From a virus: 43,465 nt of DNA. The stretch spans positions 1 to 43,465 of the IMG/VR virus record IMGVR_UViG_3300042391_000311, one strand, 5' to 3'. Shown piece after piece: positions 11,212 to 20,288 of this stretch (the first letter of the stretch is position 1; each line of letters starts with the position of its first letter). The notes beneath the pieces are model-generated. The model was given only the letters and a program-made list of their open reading frames with translations, did no database searches and had not been told where the DNA came from. Made by a program: the position numbers and the translations under genes.

Positions 11212-13089
11212 ATGGCAAATAACAAAACGATTAGAGATGGGAATGGAACTCCATTTATAACCAAAACAACTGAAACAGCAGGCGTTAATACGCCCCATGT
11301 TAATATTGATAATCTTCAAACTAACTACGCTTTAGAAGCAGGAGGTAATTTAGAAAATATTAACAACACGTTAGCAAATAACACTCAAAACACCGTCTCC
11401 TTTTACACAGCTTTACAGGACGATGTTTTGGAAAATCAATATTATAAAAATGATGTTATATCAAGAACTGATTTTTATAAACAATATGGTAGTGATTATT
11501 TAAATACTAGATGGGATAATATAACACAAGGCAGTACAGATTTAAACACACCAGACCTAGCAAACTTATTACTTCAAGGCATAGAGAAAGATACACCTTT
11601 TGAAATTAGTGGTTTAGGACCTGGTAGTACTTCTGCCCCAATAGATGTTTCTAATATTTCTTCAGTATCTTTTGCATCCACTGGACAACAAATAAAGGTG
11701 ATAGGCTCTGTTGATGGTAGTTCTTATGATAGTGTTACAATTTTTAATTTAACTACTCAAAGGTATATAGGAGACTCCCAAATCGGAAGTATAGATGTTT
11801 CATCATTTAAAACAATTAAGTTTATAAATTTTGATCCTGTTGCAAGTACAACAATCAATGGATTTCTTTCTATGCTGCCTGTTACACCTAATGGTGATGT
11901 TGCTTTACAACAAGAAACAAATGGGTTACTAAATAATATCAATTCAAATACAGTAAATGTTCCAAATGTAATAGCTCAAGAAGGTGGACCGCAACCTACC
12001 AGAGGAGTAGTTGTAATGGGACACACGGGGGCTGGTATTGTTAAACACATATTAGTAGATTCTACTGGAAAACAGATTGTGAATGTAAATAATTCAGCAC
12101 TACCAACAGGCGCGGCTACAGCAGCAAATCAAACTAACGGAACACAAAAAACTAAAATTACAGATGGTACACTTGACGCGTCTTTACTACAAGGTGGAGC
12201 TGGATATGTAGGTTTATTGACTTCAGTAGGTCCTGCGCTATTTTTAAGTAGCACAGCAAATAGCTCAACTGCTCAATTAACTGCTGGCGCTACTTTTACT
12301 GGTACTATTGAAACTGTATTTAGCCAGCCTGCTATACAGATTAATATGGTATCAGATCAACCGATAATTATCACTATTAACCAATATATAGATGCAGCAG
12401 GATTAAAAAGGTCAGGAGCTTATGCTTATTCTATTCCAGCAGGCGCTGGTTTTGATATGTGTTTACCTGTGGCTGGTAATTATTTTAACGTAACTGCTCA
12501 AAACATAGGCGCTGCTACAACTACAACTTTTACATTAGATGTCACTTATGGGACAATGCAAGCTGTAGATACATACGGAGCACAAACTGTCTCAATGACA
12601 CAATTAGCATACGGAACTGCAAACGCGGTATATGTAGGAGGCACATCACAAATACAAGTTACACCAACTTTAACGTCTGCATCAGCTTATGCTACAGGTA
12701 ACGTTGTTGGAGGATTATTAACTTTTCCAAATATTGTAAATTCAACAGTAAGATCAGGAGTTTTAGAAAGCATTACCATTGCTGTAAAATCTTTACAAAC
12801 TACTTCATTTAAGCTTTACATTTTTAGTGGAATACCAACTACAACTTTTACTAATAAAACAGCTCCTGCAATAGTAACAGCAGATGCAAATAAATTATTA
12901 GATGTATACAGTTTTACCACTCCTGATAATGGATTAGGAAACAATGTAACATTGTATTATTCTGACGCAATTAATAGATCATTGGTTTTAGATGGTTCTA
13001 GTATGTACGGTGTTCTTGTTTGTTTAGGTACACCAACATTTACAACTACAACAGATGTAGTAGTTACAGCTTCAATTTTAAGAGATTAA
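11212..13089 (+). CDS. Large adhesin/baseplate-like virion protein (625 aa)
   Basis: Not recognised to family level. Gly/Thr/Asn/Ala-rich and beta-dominated, as are many phage surface proteins. Segments around residues 250-330 read like phage tip proteins (GGPQPTRGVVVMGHTGAG, then ILVDSTGKQIVNVNNSALP). The last third looks like a beta-sandwich (about 480-625). It begins 2 nt after the remnant gene and ends 3 nt before the carbohydrate-binding protein, so these form one unit. A role in host binding is inferred from context. Confidence 0.65.
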   Translation: MANNKTIRDGNGTPFITKTTETAGVNTPHVNIDNLQTNYALEAGGNLENINNTLANNTQNTVSFYTALQDDVLENQYYKNDVISRTDFYKQYGSDYLNTRWDNITQGSTDLNTPDLANLLLQGIEKDTPFEISGLGPGSTSAPIDVSNISSVSFASTGQQIKVIGSVDGSSYDSVTIFNLTTQRYIGDSQIGSIDVSSFKTIKFINFDPVASTTINGFLSMLPVTPNGDVALQQETNGLLNNINSNTVNVPNVIAQEGGPQPTRGVVVMGHTGAGIVKHILVDSTGKQIVNVNNSALPTGAATAANQTNGTQKTKITDGTLDASLLQGGAGYVGLLTSVGPALFLSSTANSSTAQLTAGATFTGTIETVFSQPAIQINMVSDQPIIITINQYIDAAGLKRSGAYAYSIPAGAGFDMCLPVAGNYFNVTAQNIGAATTTTFTLDVTYGTMQAVDTYGAQTVSMTQLAYGTANAVYVGGTSQIQVTPTLTSASAYATGNVVGGLLTFPNIVNSTVRSGVLESITIAVKSLQTTSFKLYIFSGIPTTTFTNKTAPAIVTADANKLLDVYSFTTPDNGLGNNVTLYYSDAINRSLVLDGSSMYGVLVCLGTPTFTTTTDVVVTASILRD

Positions 13090-13092
13090 GCT

Positions 13093-15420
13093 ATGAGGTT
13101 ATGTGGAAGAAATAGAGCTAATTTGGTTAAAAGAGTACCTGTTCCAATTCCAACTTTAAACTTGGATTTTGTGAATGGGTCATACCAATTTGGTAATAAT
13201 AAATACACAACTCCTAATGATATAACAGGTTATAGTTTTGGTAATAGTACAGGTGGAACTGCTTTTAATCCAAACACAGGATTAGTACAAACTTTTGCGC
13301 CAAACGTCCCAAGAATAACAAGTAATGGATTATTAGTAGAAGGGGAAGGTAGAAACTTATGCTTATCAAGTGAAAGATTACAAAATGCAACTATTTGGAA
13401 TTATACTTTTTTAGCAACAATAACAGATGGTACAGTTACTTCACCTAATGGTACTAATACGGGAGCAACTGTTGTAGCTAGTGACCCTGGTTCTGAAATT
13501 AGATTTTCTAATGTACCAGTTACTACAAATCAAAATTATACATTAAGTTTTTGGGTAAGACTAGGAACAGGCGCAAGTGCTTCTAAACAAATTAAAATAG
13601 CTACAACAGGAGGATCACAGATAGGCGCATTAGGAAGTCTTGCAGGTGCAAATGCAACTACTTGGACAAGAGTTTCTTTAACTGTTAACGTGGGTGCAAA
13701 TTCATCTGTTCTTGTATATCCTTTAGCAGGAACAGGAACAGCAGGAACTTATTATATATGGGGAGTACAATTTGAATTAGGAAGTGTTCCTACAAGTTAT
13801 ATCCCAACTTATTATAGTGCTATTACAAATATTTGCCAACACTCAAATAATTTAGCAACTTCTCCTTGGAGTACAACAGGAACGGATGTTGCAGCCACTA
13901 ACAATACAGCAATTGCACCAGATGGAACATTTACTGCTTCAACATTAAATGTAACAGCAGGACTTAGCAATAGGTTACAAATAATAACAGTTGCTGCTAA
14001 TACACAATATACATTTAGTTTTTATGCTAAAAGAGGAACTGCTACAAATGCAAGTTATTCAATTACTAATCAAATAGCTTTTACAAATATAGTTATACCA
14101 ACTTCATACTATTCTCAAATAAATTCAACTACTTGGACAAGAGTTTCTGTTACATTTACAACACCAGCTGGGTGTACAAGTATAGGAGTTTTTCCAATGA
14201 GAGATAGTGGTCAATTAGGAACAACTTTTATTTGGGGATGTCAGTTACAATTAGGTAATACAGCTACAAAATACATTCAAACATCCCCTTCTGTGACTAA
14301 TCACTGTTTGTTTTCTCAACAAATTGGCGGAACAGGGTGGATAACAGCAAGTTGTACACCAACATTAAATAATACAGCAGCTCCTGATGGAACAACTACT
14401 GCTACTCTAATGACATCAACTACAGCAACTGCTTCTGCTCTTTATAGAAATGCATATACTACAACAGTTGGAAATCAAGTTATAACTAATAGTTGTTGGG
14501 TTAAAGCAGGAACAAATAGATATTGTACATTAAATTCAAACGCTGGGGGATATGCAACAGCTATATTTGATTTAATATCTGGAGTTGTTACAAAAACAGC
14601 AGTTTCAGGCACTTATTCAAATTTAGTTGCTTCAATAATTCCAGACCCAAGAGGAAACGGATGGTTTAGAGTTTCTATGTCATTTACTTATGCTAATAGT
14701 GGTGTACCTATTCCTATTCAAATATCTAATAGTGCATTGGCACAAGCTCCTATTGACGCACAAGGAAATGTTTCCGCAGCAAATGGTACAACTATATTTA
14801 TGTGGGGAGCTCAGCAAGAAGTAGGATATGGACCTAATCAGTATGTTTTGACAACTACAGCAAGTGCAAGTGCTGCTGCTCAAACAAGTGCAACACAAGC
14901 GATACTAACTTCGTTCACTAGAACACCTGATGTTTTGACATACGGCAGTACTTTAGGTTTATCATTTGCAAATACAAAAGCAATGATTGCAGAAGGTTCT
15001 TTTTTATATTACCCTTCTACCAATTTTGCTTTAGCTCAATTAAGTGATGGAACAAGTAATAATTCTATTTTAACAGGTCAATATTTAGGTAATTTTTTAT
15101 CTCAAATAGTAATTGGAGGCTCTTTAGTGAAAAGTATATTTCAAGGAGGGAAAATAAATGAACCACCTATTAACAGAAAACAAGGCGTTTCTTTTGGAGA
15201 TAATAGAATGGTAATATCTCAAAATGGAGGAGCAGTAACAGACCCAAATTTAGGAAATGGAACTTTTGCTGGTACAATATCTTTTAATCAATTATTGATA
15301 GGTGGAACAAATACAGTTGCAAATCCTCAAATGTTTGGATATGTAAAAAGCATTAAGCTATATCCATCATCATTAAGTTTAAACCAATTAAATACATTAA
15401 CAAGTTTACAAAACAACTAA
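13093..15420 (+). CDS. Carbohydrate-binding repeat virion protein (775 aa)
   Basis: Probable receptor-binding protein. After an N-terminal segment, three sandwich modules of roughly 150-190 residues follow (about 90-245, 245-400 and 400-590). Each opens with N-x-C or L-C-x-S-x-x, has an SF(Y/W)(A/V)(K/R) strand, a TWTRVS strand and ends YYIWGVQFELG or a variant such as FIWGCQLQLG or FMWGAQQEVG. This is the carbohydrate-binding-module 4/9-like fold seen in phage tail proteins. The last ~180 residues resemble a concanavalin-like module. No catalytic residues are evident. Confidence 0.72.
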   Translation: MRLCGRNRANLVKRVPVPIPTLNLDFVNGSYQFGNNKYTTPNDITGYSFGNSTGGTAFNPNTGLVQTFAPNVPRITSNGLLVEGEGRNLCLSSERLQNATIWNYTFLATITDGTVTSPNGTNTGATVVASDPGSEIRFSNVPVTTNQNYTLSFWVRLGTGASASKQIKIATTGGSQIGALGSLAGANATTWTRVSLTVNVGANSSVLVYPLAGTGTAGTYYIWGVQFELGSVPTSYIPTYYSAITNICQHSNNLATSPWSTTGTDVAATNNTAIAPDGTFTASTLNVTAGLSNRLQIITVAANTQYTFSFYAKRGTATNASYSITNQIAFTNIVIPTSYYSQINSTTWTRVSVTFTTPAGCTSIGVFPMRDSGQLGTTFIWGCQLQLGNTATKYIQTSPSVTNHCLFSQQIGGTGWITASCTPTLNNTAAPDGTTTATLMTSTTATASALYRNAYTTTVGNQVITNSCWVKAGTNRYCTLNSNAGGYATAIFDLISGVVTKTAVSGTYSNLVASIIPDPRGNGWFRVSMSFTYANSGVPIPIQISNSALAQAPIDAQGNVSAANGTTIFMWGAQQEVGYGPNQYVLTTTASASAAAQTSATQAILTSFTRTPDVLTYGSTLGLSFANTKAMIAEGSFLYYPSTNFALAQLSDGTSNNSILTGQYLGNFLSQIVIGGSLVKSIFQGGKINEPPINRKQGVSFGDNRMVISQNGGAVTDPNLGNGTFAGTISFNQLLIGGTNTVANPQMFGYVKSIKLYPSSLSLNQLNTLTSLQNN

Positions 15421-15431
15421 TATATAAAATT

Positions 15432-15695
15432 ATGAAGATTCAACCAATTAAAACAGTATTCAGTGGTGAAATTAAACAACTTAAAATAGTTGTAAATTCA
15501 TTTGATATTGAAACAAAAGAATGCACTCTTACAGGTATTTTTTTATCTGAAGATGATGCTGAAATTAAGAGTTTAAACTATACCCTAACAGAATTAGAGT
15601 ATGATGAGTGGGGAATAGAAGATAATTATTTATTTACTATATTTGCAACATTCTTTTACGACTTAACAGGAGAAGAAATTATTGCATTAAAATAA
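15432..15695 (+). CDS. Hypothetical acidic protein (87 aa)
   Basis: Not recognised. Acidic, beta-rich, with Tyr/Glu/Asp clusters. It sits between the carbohydrate-binding protein and the membrane proteins; small proteins in this position often accompany tail proteins. Confidence 0.55.
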   Translation: MKIQPIKTVFSGEIKQLKIVVNSFDIETKECTLTGIFLSEDDAEIKSLNYTLTELEYDEWGIEDNYLFTIFATFFYDLTGEEIIALK

Positions 15696-15702
15696 ATAAA
15701 AA

Positions 15703-16005
15703 ATGGTAAATTTCAAAAATTATCTAATACTTGCTGGCGCAGGTTTAATTGTAACGCTGTATAAAATTTTTAAATCTATCTCTGACGGGAAAAAGTTAAA
15801 AATGGCAACCGTAATTTCTAAAGTTCTTTTGGCTTTAATTATTAGTTTGTTAGTCATCCCAAAAGCAATGAATTATTTCAATTGGAATATTGAAACTGCT
15901 TTAACAGCAAACGCAATTGTAAACTTATTTTCAGAAGGAATTATGAAAATTCTTGAAAAAAAGGTTTATGAAAAATTGGAAGATAAATTAGACAAACACT
16001 TATGA
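15703..16005 (+). CDS. Small membrane protein, holin-like (100 aa)
   Basis: Two predicted membrane segments (about residues 8-24 and 35-55), then an amphipathic basic/acidic C-terminal tail ending KLDKHL. Layout and position before other lysis genes are compatible with a holin or membrane accessory, but holins are diverse and this is not proof. It overlaps the next gene by ATGA. Confidence 0.5.
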   Translation: MVNFKNYLILAGAGLIVTLYKIFKSISDGKKLKMATVISKVLLALIISLLVIPKAMNYFNWNIETALTANAIVNLFSEGIMKILEKKVYEKLEDKLDKHL

Positions 16006-16313
16006 ACGGGATAGATTTGAATATAATTGCCTATATAAGTATGGCAATAGTGATGTATATGGTTTCAGACAAATACACTAAAGAAAACATTAAGAATATT
16101 TCTGTTAAGTTAAAACTTAGTGGATCTTTATTACTAATGATATGGGCTATTTTTATGTCTGGATACTTAATAGTTGATTACAGTGAAATAATTAAAGCTC
16201 CTTTAAACATTAGGCTTAATTTTTTTGAAACAGTTACTAATTTTTTAATACCTTACTTTATTTTGGTTAACAGCTTTTCAGCAGAAATAATTAAGTTTTT
16301 ATTTAAAAAATGA
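16002..16313 (+). CDS. Small multi-span membrane protein (103 aa)
   Basis: Three likely membrane segments (about residues 6-21, 40-59 and 82-98) with a Lys-rich loop between the first two. Overlaps both neighbours by ATGA. With the previous gene it forms a paired membrane module; a lysis role (holin/antiholin) is inferred from location. Confidence 0.5.
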   Translation: MNGIDLNIIAYISMAIVMYMVSDKYTKENIKNISVKLKLSGSLLLMIWAIFMSGYLIVDYSEIIKAPLNIRLNFFETVTNFLIPYFILVNSFSAEIIKFLFKK

Positions 16314-18160
16314 TTGTACCACGTCCTTTAAAAAAAGTTAGGGAGAAGATTACACCCTTCTCCCAAGAGGACAAAATCCCTACATTTAATCTAGGCAGCG
16401 GTACGGCAGATAGCACGACCGTTCTTCACGGAGATGGTACATGGCAGCCAGAAGCAGAGGGATTACCCACTGGGGGCACAGCTGGTCAGCTACTAGCCAA
16501 GGAATCTGACACTAACTATGACGTTACGTGGGTGGACCAAGCTCCAGCGGCATCATACACAAGCGTGCTTAAGCATACTGTTAAGGCAGGTGAGAACCTT
16601 ATAAAGGGTCAGGCTGTCTATGTTAGCAGTGCTGATGGTACAAATATGGTAGTCTCTAAGGCTTCTAACACAACAGAGGCTACATCTAGTAAGACTATGG
16701 GTCTTATAGCTCAGAATTTATCAACTAACGGTAAGGGTTTTGTAATAACTGAAGGTTTATTAGCTGGTCTAGATACAGGGTCAACAGTTGCAGGTGCTCC
16801 TGTTTGGTTAGGAACTAATGGAAATCTTATATATGGCTTAGTAGGAAAGCCTTACGCTCCTGCGCACTTAGTATTTATTGGTATAGTAACCAGAGCTAAC
16901 AACAGCAATGGTGAGATATTTGTAAAGGTTCAGAACGGATTTGAGCTTGATGAGCTTCATGATGTTGACCTGAAGTCGATACTACCTACAGATGGGCAGG
17001 TACTACAGTTCGATGGAGCTTCTGGGCTTTGGAAAAATAAGACATTAGCGACTGGCTTAACGGTTGGATCAACTGCTATTTCAAGTGGTACAGATGGTAG
17101 GGTGTTGTTTCAAAATGGTGGCGTATTACAGCAAAGTTCGAATTTATTTTGGGATAATACAAACGGACGTTTGGGAGTTGGAACAATTACACCAACTGCA
17201 AAATTAGAAGTAAACGGCGAAATATTAACTAAAAGTTCAAACCCTTTATTTACGCTTAGGGATTCGGATAACGATATTAACGCGATGTATTTAGGCGCTG
17301 ACTTTAATTTTTCAGCTGGTACTATTTCATATACATCGCTTTCGGTAAATAGAAATCCAGCAAATGGAGTATTTTTTAATACTGCTAGGGCTGGAGCGCA
17401 AATAAATTTAGAAAGTTCAAATAATAATGGAACAATTGGATTTTATACCTCAAACTTAAATAATACAACGCCTAGTTTATCAATGGTAATAAACCAATTG
17501 GGGTACGTTGGAATAGGGCAAATACCGCCAACGGCAAGGCTGGACGTAAGGGCGCAAGGCGCTTTATCTACTGATATTGCTTTTCGAGTTCGAAATTCAG
17601 CTAATACAGGGGATTGGTTTAGTGTTCAAGGGGATAATATTACAAATGTTGTAAGGTTAATATCTTCGCAGTCTATTACAATAGCGCAACCAGCTGGTTT
17701 TTACTATCCAACCTTAGGATTTAGTAATAACGGAGGCGCTTCGCAAGGTTCTATTTATGGTTATAATAGTAGATTAGTTTTATCATCTTCAAGAATTGCG
17801 GTTGGGAGTGTTTTTAGTATTAATTTTGGTAATTTTGACGCTAACTACGCACAATTAGAAGTAAAAGCAAAAGACGCTTTATCGACGAGTAATTCATTTG
17901 GTATTTTAGATAGTGCGTTATCAATGTATTTTTTCAAAGTACAAAATAACGGAAGTATCGGAATTGGAACAACTGCTGCTATAGTTTCTTCGGCAAAAGT
18001 ACAGATCGATTCAACTACACAAGGTTTCTTACCTCCTCGCATGACTAATGCTCAGAGATTGTTAATCTCAACTCCAGCAGTTGGTCTAATGGTGTACTGC
18101 ACTGACGTAGTTGAGGGCTTATATATCTACAAATCAACAGGCTGGACTTTCGTAATCTAA
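16310..18160 (+). CDS. Tail fibre protein (616 aa)
   Basis: A fibre-type protein. GTADSTTVLHGDGTWQ near residues 28-43 is a standard phage tail-fibre motif, followed by a beta-rich region (about 80-230). The middle repeats the pattern seen in Bacteroidota phage fibres: WDNTNGRLGVGTITPTAKLEV near 277, and comparable segments near 400 and 515. The C-terminus (GFLPPRMTNAQRLLI ... GLYIYKSTGWTFVI) is a common trimerisation tip. Codon use shifts around base 17080 and back near 18000, suggesting domain exchange in the middle. Confidence 0.78.
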   Translation: MIVPRPLKKVREKITPFSQEDKIPTFNLGSGTADSTTVLHGDGTWQPEAEGLPTGGTAGQLLAKESDTNYDVTWVDQAPAASYTSVLKHTVKAGENLIKGQAVYVSSADGTNMVVSKASNTTEATSSKTMGLIAQNLSTNGKGFVITEGLLAGLDTGSTVAGAPVWLGTNGNLIYGLVGKPYAPAHLVFIGIVTRANNSNGEIFVKVQNGFELDELHDVDLKSILPTDGQVLQFDGASGLWKNKTLATGLTVGSTAISSGTDGRVLFQNGGVLQQSSNLFWDNTNGRLGVGTITPTAKLEVNGEILTKSSNPLFTLRDSDNDINAMYLGADFNFSAGTISYTSLSVNRNPANGVFFNTARAGAQINLESSNNNGTIGFYTSNLNNTTPSLSMVINQLGYVGIGQIPPTARLDVRAQGALSTDIAFRVRNSANTGDWFSVQGDNITNVVRLISSQSITIAQPAGFYYPTLGFSNNGGASQGSIYGYNSRLVLSSSRIAVGSVFSINFGNFDANYAQLEVKAKDALSTSNSFGILDSALSMYFFKVQNNGSIGIGTTAAIVSSAKVQIDSTTQGFLPPRMTNAQRLLISTPAVGLMVYCTDVVEGLYIYKSTGWTFVI

Positions 18161-18167
18161 ATTTTTA

Positions 18168-18175
18168 TATCTTTG
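18168..18175 (+). promoter_or_regulatory. -7 promoter box TATCTTTG
   Basis: Matches TAnnTTTG, 17 nt before the start codon at 18193. Confidence 0.45.
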
Positions 18176-18192
18176 TATAAAAATTAAATATC

Positions 18193-18504
18193 ATGGGATT
18201 ATTTGTAACACCGACAGAAGAGAAAAAGATTTTTATTAAAGGTACTCCAATGGAGCTATCTTCAGTTTATCTAAGAGTAGAATTTGCATCGAGAGCCGAT
18301 GGAAAGACTATGGAGATTGCTAACTATACATACTTCGATAAGGCAGCTTATACCGAAGGAACAATGCTTCCAACGGACTTACCAGCAGGAAGTTTAAATA
18401 TCCAATTAGAGAAAGGTTTAACTCAAGACCCAGATACTGCTCAATCTTACATGAAGTTAGCTTTAGAACAACAAGGATATAAAGTTACAGATGAAAAAGT
18501 ATAA
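18193..18504 (+). CDS. Hypothetical protein (103 aa)
   Basis: Not recognised by function; a beta-rich soluble protein with FASRADGKTMEIANYTYFD in the middle and a GYKVTDEKV end. It opens the lysis block and overlaps the spanin-like gene by 14 nt. Could be a small virion protein. Confidence 0.6.
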   Translation: MGLFVTPTEEKKIFIKGTPMELSSVYLRVEFASRADGKTMEIANYTYFDKAAYTEGTMLPTDLPAGSLNIQLEKGLTQDPDTAQSYMKLALEQQGYKVTDEKV

Positions 18505-18988
18505 CATTCTACAATTACTTCAGTTATTAACTTTAATTACTTGCTTATGCCTTTTGATTTTTAAAAAAGAAAAAATCATCAACCTTACTGTTTCTGAAAA
18601 AACAATTGAGCATAGGATAGCTGGTAAAGAGACTATAATTAAAGAAAAAGGAAAGGTAATTGATAACAGCAAGCTTATTATTAATGAACTTAATAACGGT
18701 CTTTCTGATTTACAAATACAACTTGAAGCTGTTAAAAATGCAAGAGATACTTTTAATATAGTGCAGATTCAAGACACTATGATCCATACACTTTACAAAA
18801 GAGATAGAGAGAAAGACTTGATCATAGCTAGCCAAGATACTATAATCAATGCACAACGCTATATAATCAACTCTAAAGATACAATTATCACACTTTTAAA
18901 AGTTGATCTTAAAAAAGTAAAAAGACAAAGAAATGGATCTATTATACTTAATATTTTATTATCAGCAGGAATAATTCTTAAACCATAA
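18491..18988 (+). CDS. Spanin-like membrane-anchored coiled-coil protein (165 aa)
   Basis: N-terminal membrane segment (about residues 8-23, with a Cys at 18 and 20), then a long charged region (25-145) with a coiled-coil pattern facing the periplasm, and a short hydrophobic C-terminal stretch (GSIILNILLSAGIILKP). This architecture fits an Rz-type spanin that fuses inner and outer membranes at lysis, and its neighbours are a holin-like protein and an endolysin. It lacks a convincing lipobox, and the C-terminal hydrophobic end is unusual for an i-spanin. Confidence 0.55.
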   Translation: MKKYNILQLLQLLTLITCLCLLIFKKEKIINLTVSEKTIEHRIAGKETIIKEKGKVIDNSKLIINELNNGLSDLQIQLEAVKNARDTFNIVQIQDTMIHTLYKRDREKDLIIASQDTIINAQRYIINSKDTIITLLKVDLKKVKRQRNGSIILNILLSAGIILKP

Positions 18989-18993
18989 TTATT

Positions 18994-19218
18994 ATGAAAA
19001 AGTTTTTTACACAAATTTTAACAGATGAAACAGGAAGTTTTTCATCTAAAAGAACAGCAGGTTTATTATGTACTTTCGCTCTTATTGCAGCTTTAATAAT
19101 GAACACAACAACACATGGCAACATTAAGCCTTCAGACGCATTAGTTAACGCAGTCTCCTTATTGGCATTTGGTGCTTTAGGCTTGACATCATTAGATAAA
19201 TGGAACAAAAAAAAATAA
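18994..19218 (+). CDS. Putative holin (74 aa)
   Basis: Two predicted membrane segments (about residues 20-37 and 49-66) after a charged N-terminus with SSKRTAGLL, ending DKWNKKK. This short two-helix form resembles holins that are common in phages of Bacteroidota, and it directly precedes the endolysin. A holin would form the lesion that lets the endolysin reach the wall. Confidence 0.6.
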   Translation: MKKFFTQILTDETGSFSSKRTAGLLCTFALIAALIMNTTTHGNIKPSDALVNAVSLLAFGALGLTSLDKWNKKK

Positions 19219-19220
19219 TT

Positions 19221-19664
19221 ATGCAATTAAGTAAAAACTTTACACTAGAAGAGCTTTGTCATAGTAACACAGCTAATTCTAAAGGAATCAAAAATATTCC
19301 TAGCGAAAAAGAAATGGCTAACTTATTATATTTAGCTGAAAAGGTGCTACAACCATTAAGAGATGGGTTAGGTAAGTCAATAAATGTAAACGTAGGATTC
19401 AGAAACAAGGTTTTAAATAAGGCAGTAGGTGGATCGTCAACATCATTTCATTTAACTGGATGCGCAGCTGATCTTGACAATGGAGAAGGAAACTCAGAAA
19501 TATTTCACTTTATAAAAGATAACTTACCTTATACAGAATTAATTTGGGAAAAAGGAAGCGATAAAAATCCATCTTGGGTACATGTAGCTATAGCAAAAGG
19601 AAGAGAAAAAGAGAAGGAGACTTTGAAAACAAAAGACGGAAAATCTTACAAACCTTATAAGTAA
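19221..19664 (+). CDS. M15-family peptidase, endolysin (147 aa)
   Basis: Cell-wall peptidase (D,D- or L,D-type) that would degrade peptidoglycan at lysis. The signature SFHLTGCAAD gives zinc ligands His77 and Asp84, and WVHV gives His121, with catalytic-type Glu near 106-110. Arg61 in VGFRN is also typical. Length fits short phage M15 endolysins. ATG 19221 is preferred over an upstream in-frame ATG inside the previous gene because it follows AATAATT. No signal peptide, so a holin is needed. Confidence 0.85.
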   Translation: MQLSKNFTLEELCHSNTANSKGIKNIPSEKEMANLLYLAEKVLQPLRDGLGKSINVNVGFRNKVLNKAVGGSSTSFHLTGCAADLDNGEGNSEIFHFIKDNLPYTELIWEKGSDKNPSWVHVAIAKGREKEKETLKTKDGKSYKPYK

Positions 19665-19801
19665 TGGCAAAGAAACAAGGAGAAGTAAAGGCAATGACTA
19701 AGAAGAATGTATCACGACCAGGCGTTCATTCTAAATCAAAGACTTCAAAACTTAAGACAAGCAAGAACTACGTAAAGTCTTACGGAAAACAAGGTAGATA
19801 A
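19664..19801 (+). CDS. Small basic phage protein (45 aa)
   Basis: Lys/Ser-rich protein with the pattern RPGVHSKSKTSKLKTSKNY and ending GKQGR. A very similar short protein is common in phages of Bacteroidota near virion genes; function unknown. It begins on the last base of the endolysin stop codon. Confidence 0.65.
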   Translation: MAKKQGEVKAMTKKNVSRPGVHSKSKTSKLKTSKNYVKSYGKQGR

Positions 19802-19809
19802 TTATTTAC

Positions 19810-19817
19810 TATATTTG
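19810..19817 (+). promoter_or_regulatory. -7 promoter box TATATTTG
   Basis: Matches TAnnTTTG, 19 nt before the start codon at 19837. Confidence 0.45.
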
Positions 19818-19836
19818 TAACATAAAATTAAATAAA

Positions 19837-20073
19837 ATGAAAAATTTAACACCAGAAGAATTAGAGTCGTTCAAAGCGGCTCACGAAAACTACTATTCAT
19901 TAAGAGGTAGATTGGCAGATATTGCCATTGCTGAAGAGCGTCTAAAGAACGACAAGCAGTCAACATTAGTTAATATCAGTATTGCAGCAGAACAACTTGA
20001 CAAGGTGAATAACGAGATTCACGAGAAGTATGGTGACGGTAATGTTAACATGCAGACAGGAGAAATATCATGA
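19837..20073 (+). CDS. Coiled-coil hypothetical protein (78 aa)
   Basis: Starts MKNLTPEELESFKAAHENYY; helical, Glu/Ala-rich with heptad-like Leu/Ile, ending with the turn KYGDGNVNMQTGEIS. The C-terminal MQTGEI is frequent in small Bacteroidota phage proteins of this type. Overlaps the next gene by ATGA. Confidence 0.65.
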   Translation: MKNLTPEELESFKAAHENYYSLRGRLADIAIAEERLKNDKQSTLVNISIAAEQLDKVNNEIHEKYGDGNVNMQTGEIS

Positions 20074-20288
20074 TAGTCAGAAAGATATCAGTTGGTCCTG
20101 ACTATATGAAGTGCATGCACTATGTAGTTGGACAGCCTGTTCTTGATAAGACCTATAATATTCAAGACATCATTCAGGATATAAATGGTAATATCGATAT
20201 TTATGTTGTTAAGAATGGAGAGATTGTAAAGTGGAAAACTTTCAATAGCACTATCCCTGTAACTATAGAATACAAAATAGACTTTTAA
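20070..20288 (+). CDS. Small beta-rich protein (72 aa)
   Basis: Not recognised. Predicted beta strands through the whole length (KISVGPDYMKCMHYVVGQPV ... EYKIDF). Overlaps the previous gene by 4 nt and shares one base with the next start, so all three are tightly linked upstream of the terminase genes. Confidence 0.6.
   Translation: MIVRKISVGPDYMKCMHYVVGQPVLDKTYNIQDIIQDINGNIDIYVVKNGEIVKWKTFNSTIPVTIEYKIDF

Noticed and set aside
19200-19220. Upstream ATG for the M15 peptidase
   Set aside because: It overlaps the end of the holin-like gene; the ATG at 19221 follows AATAATT and starts right before the conserved part.
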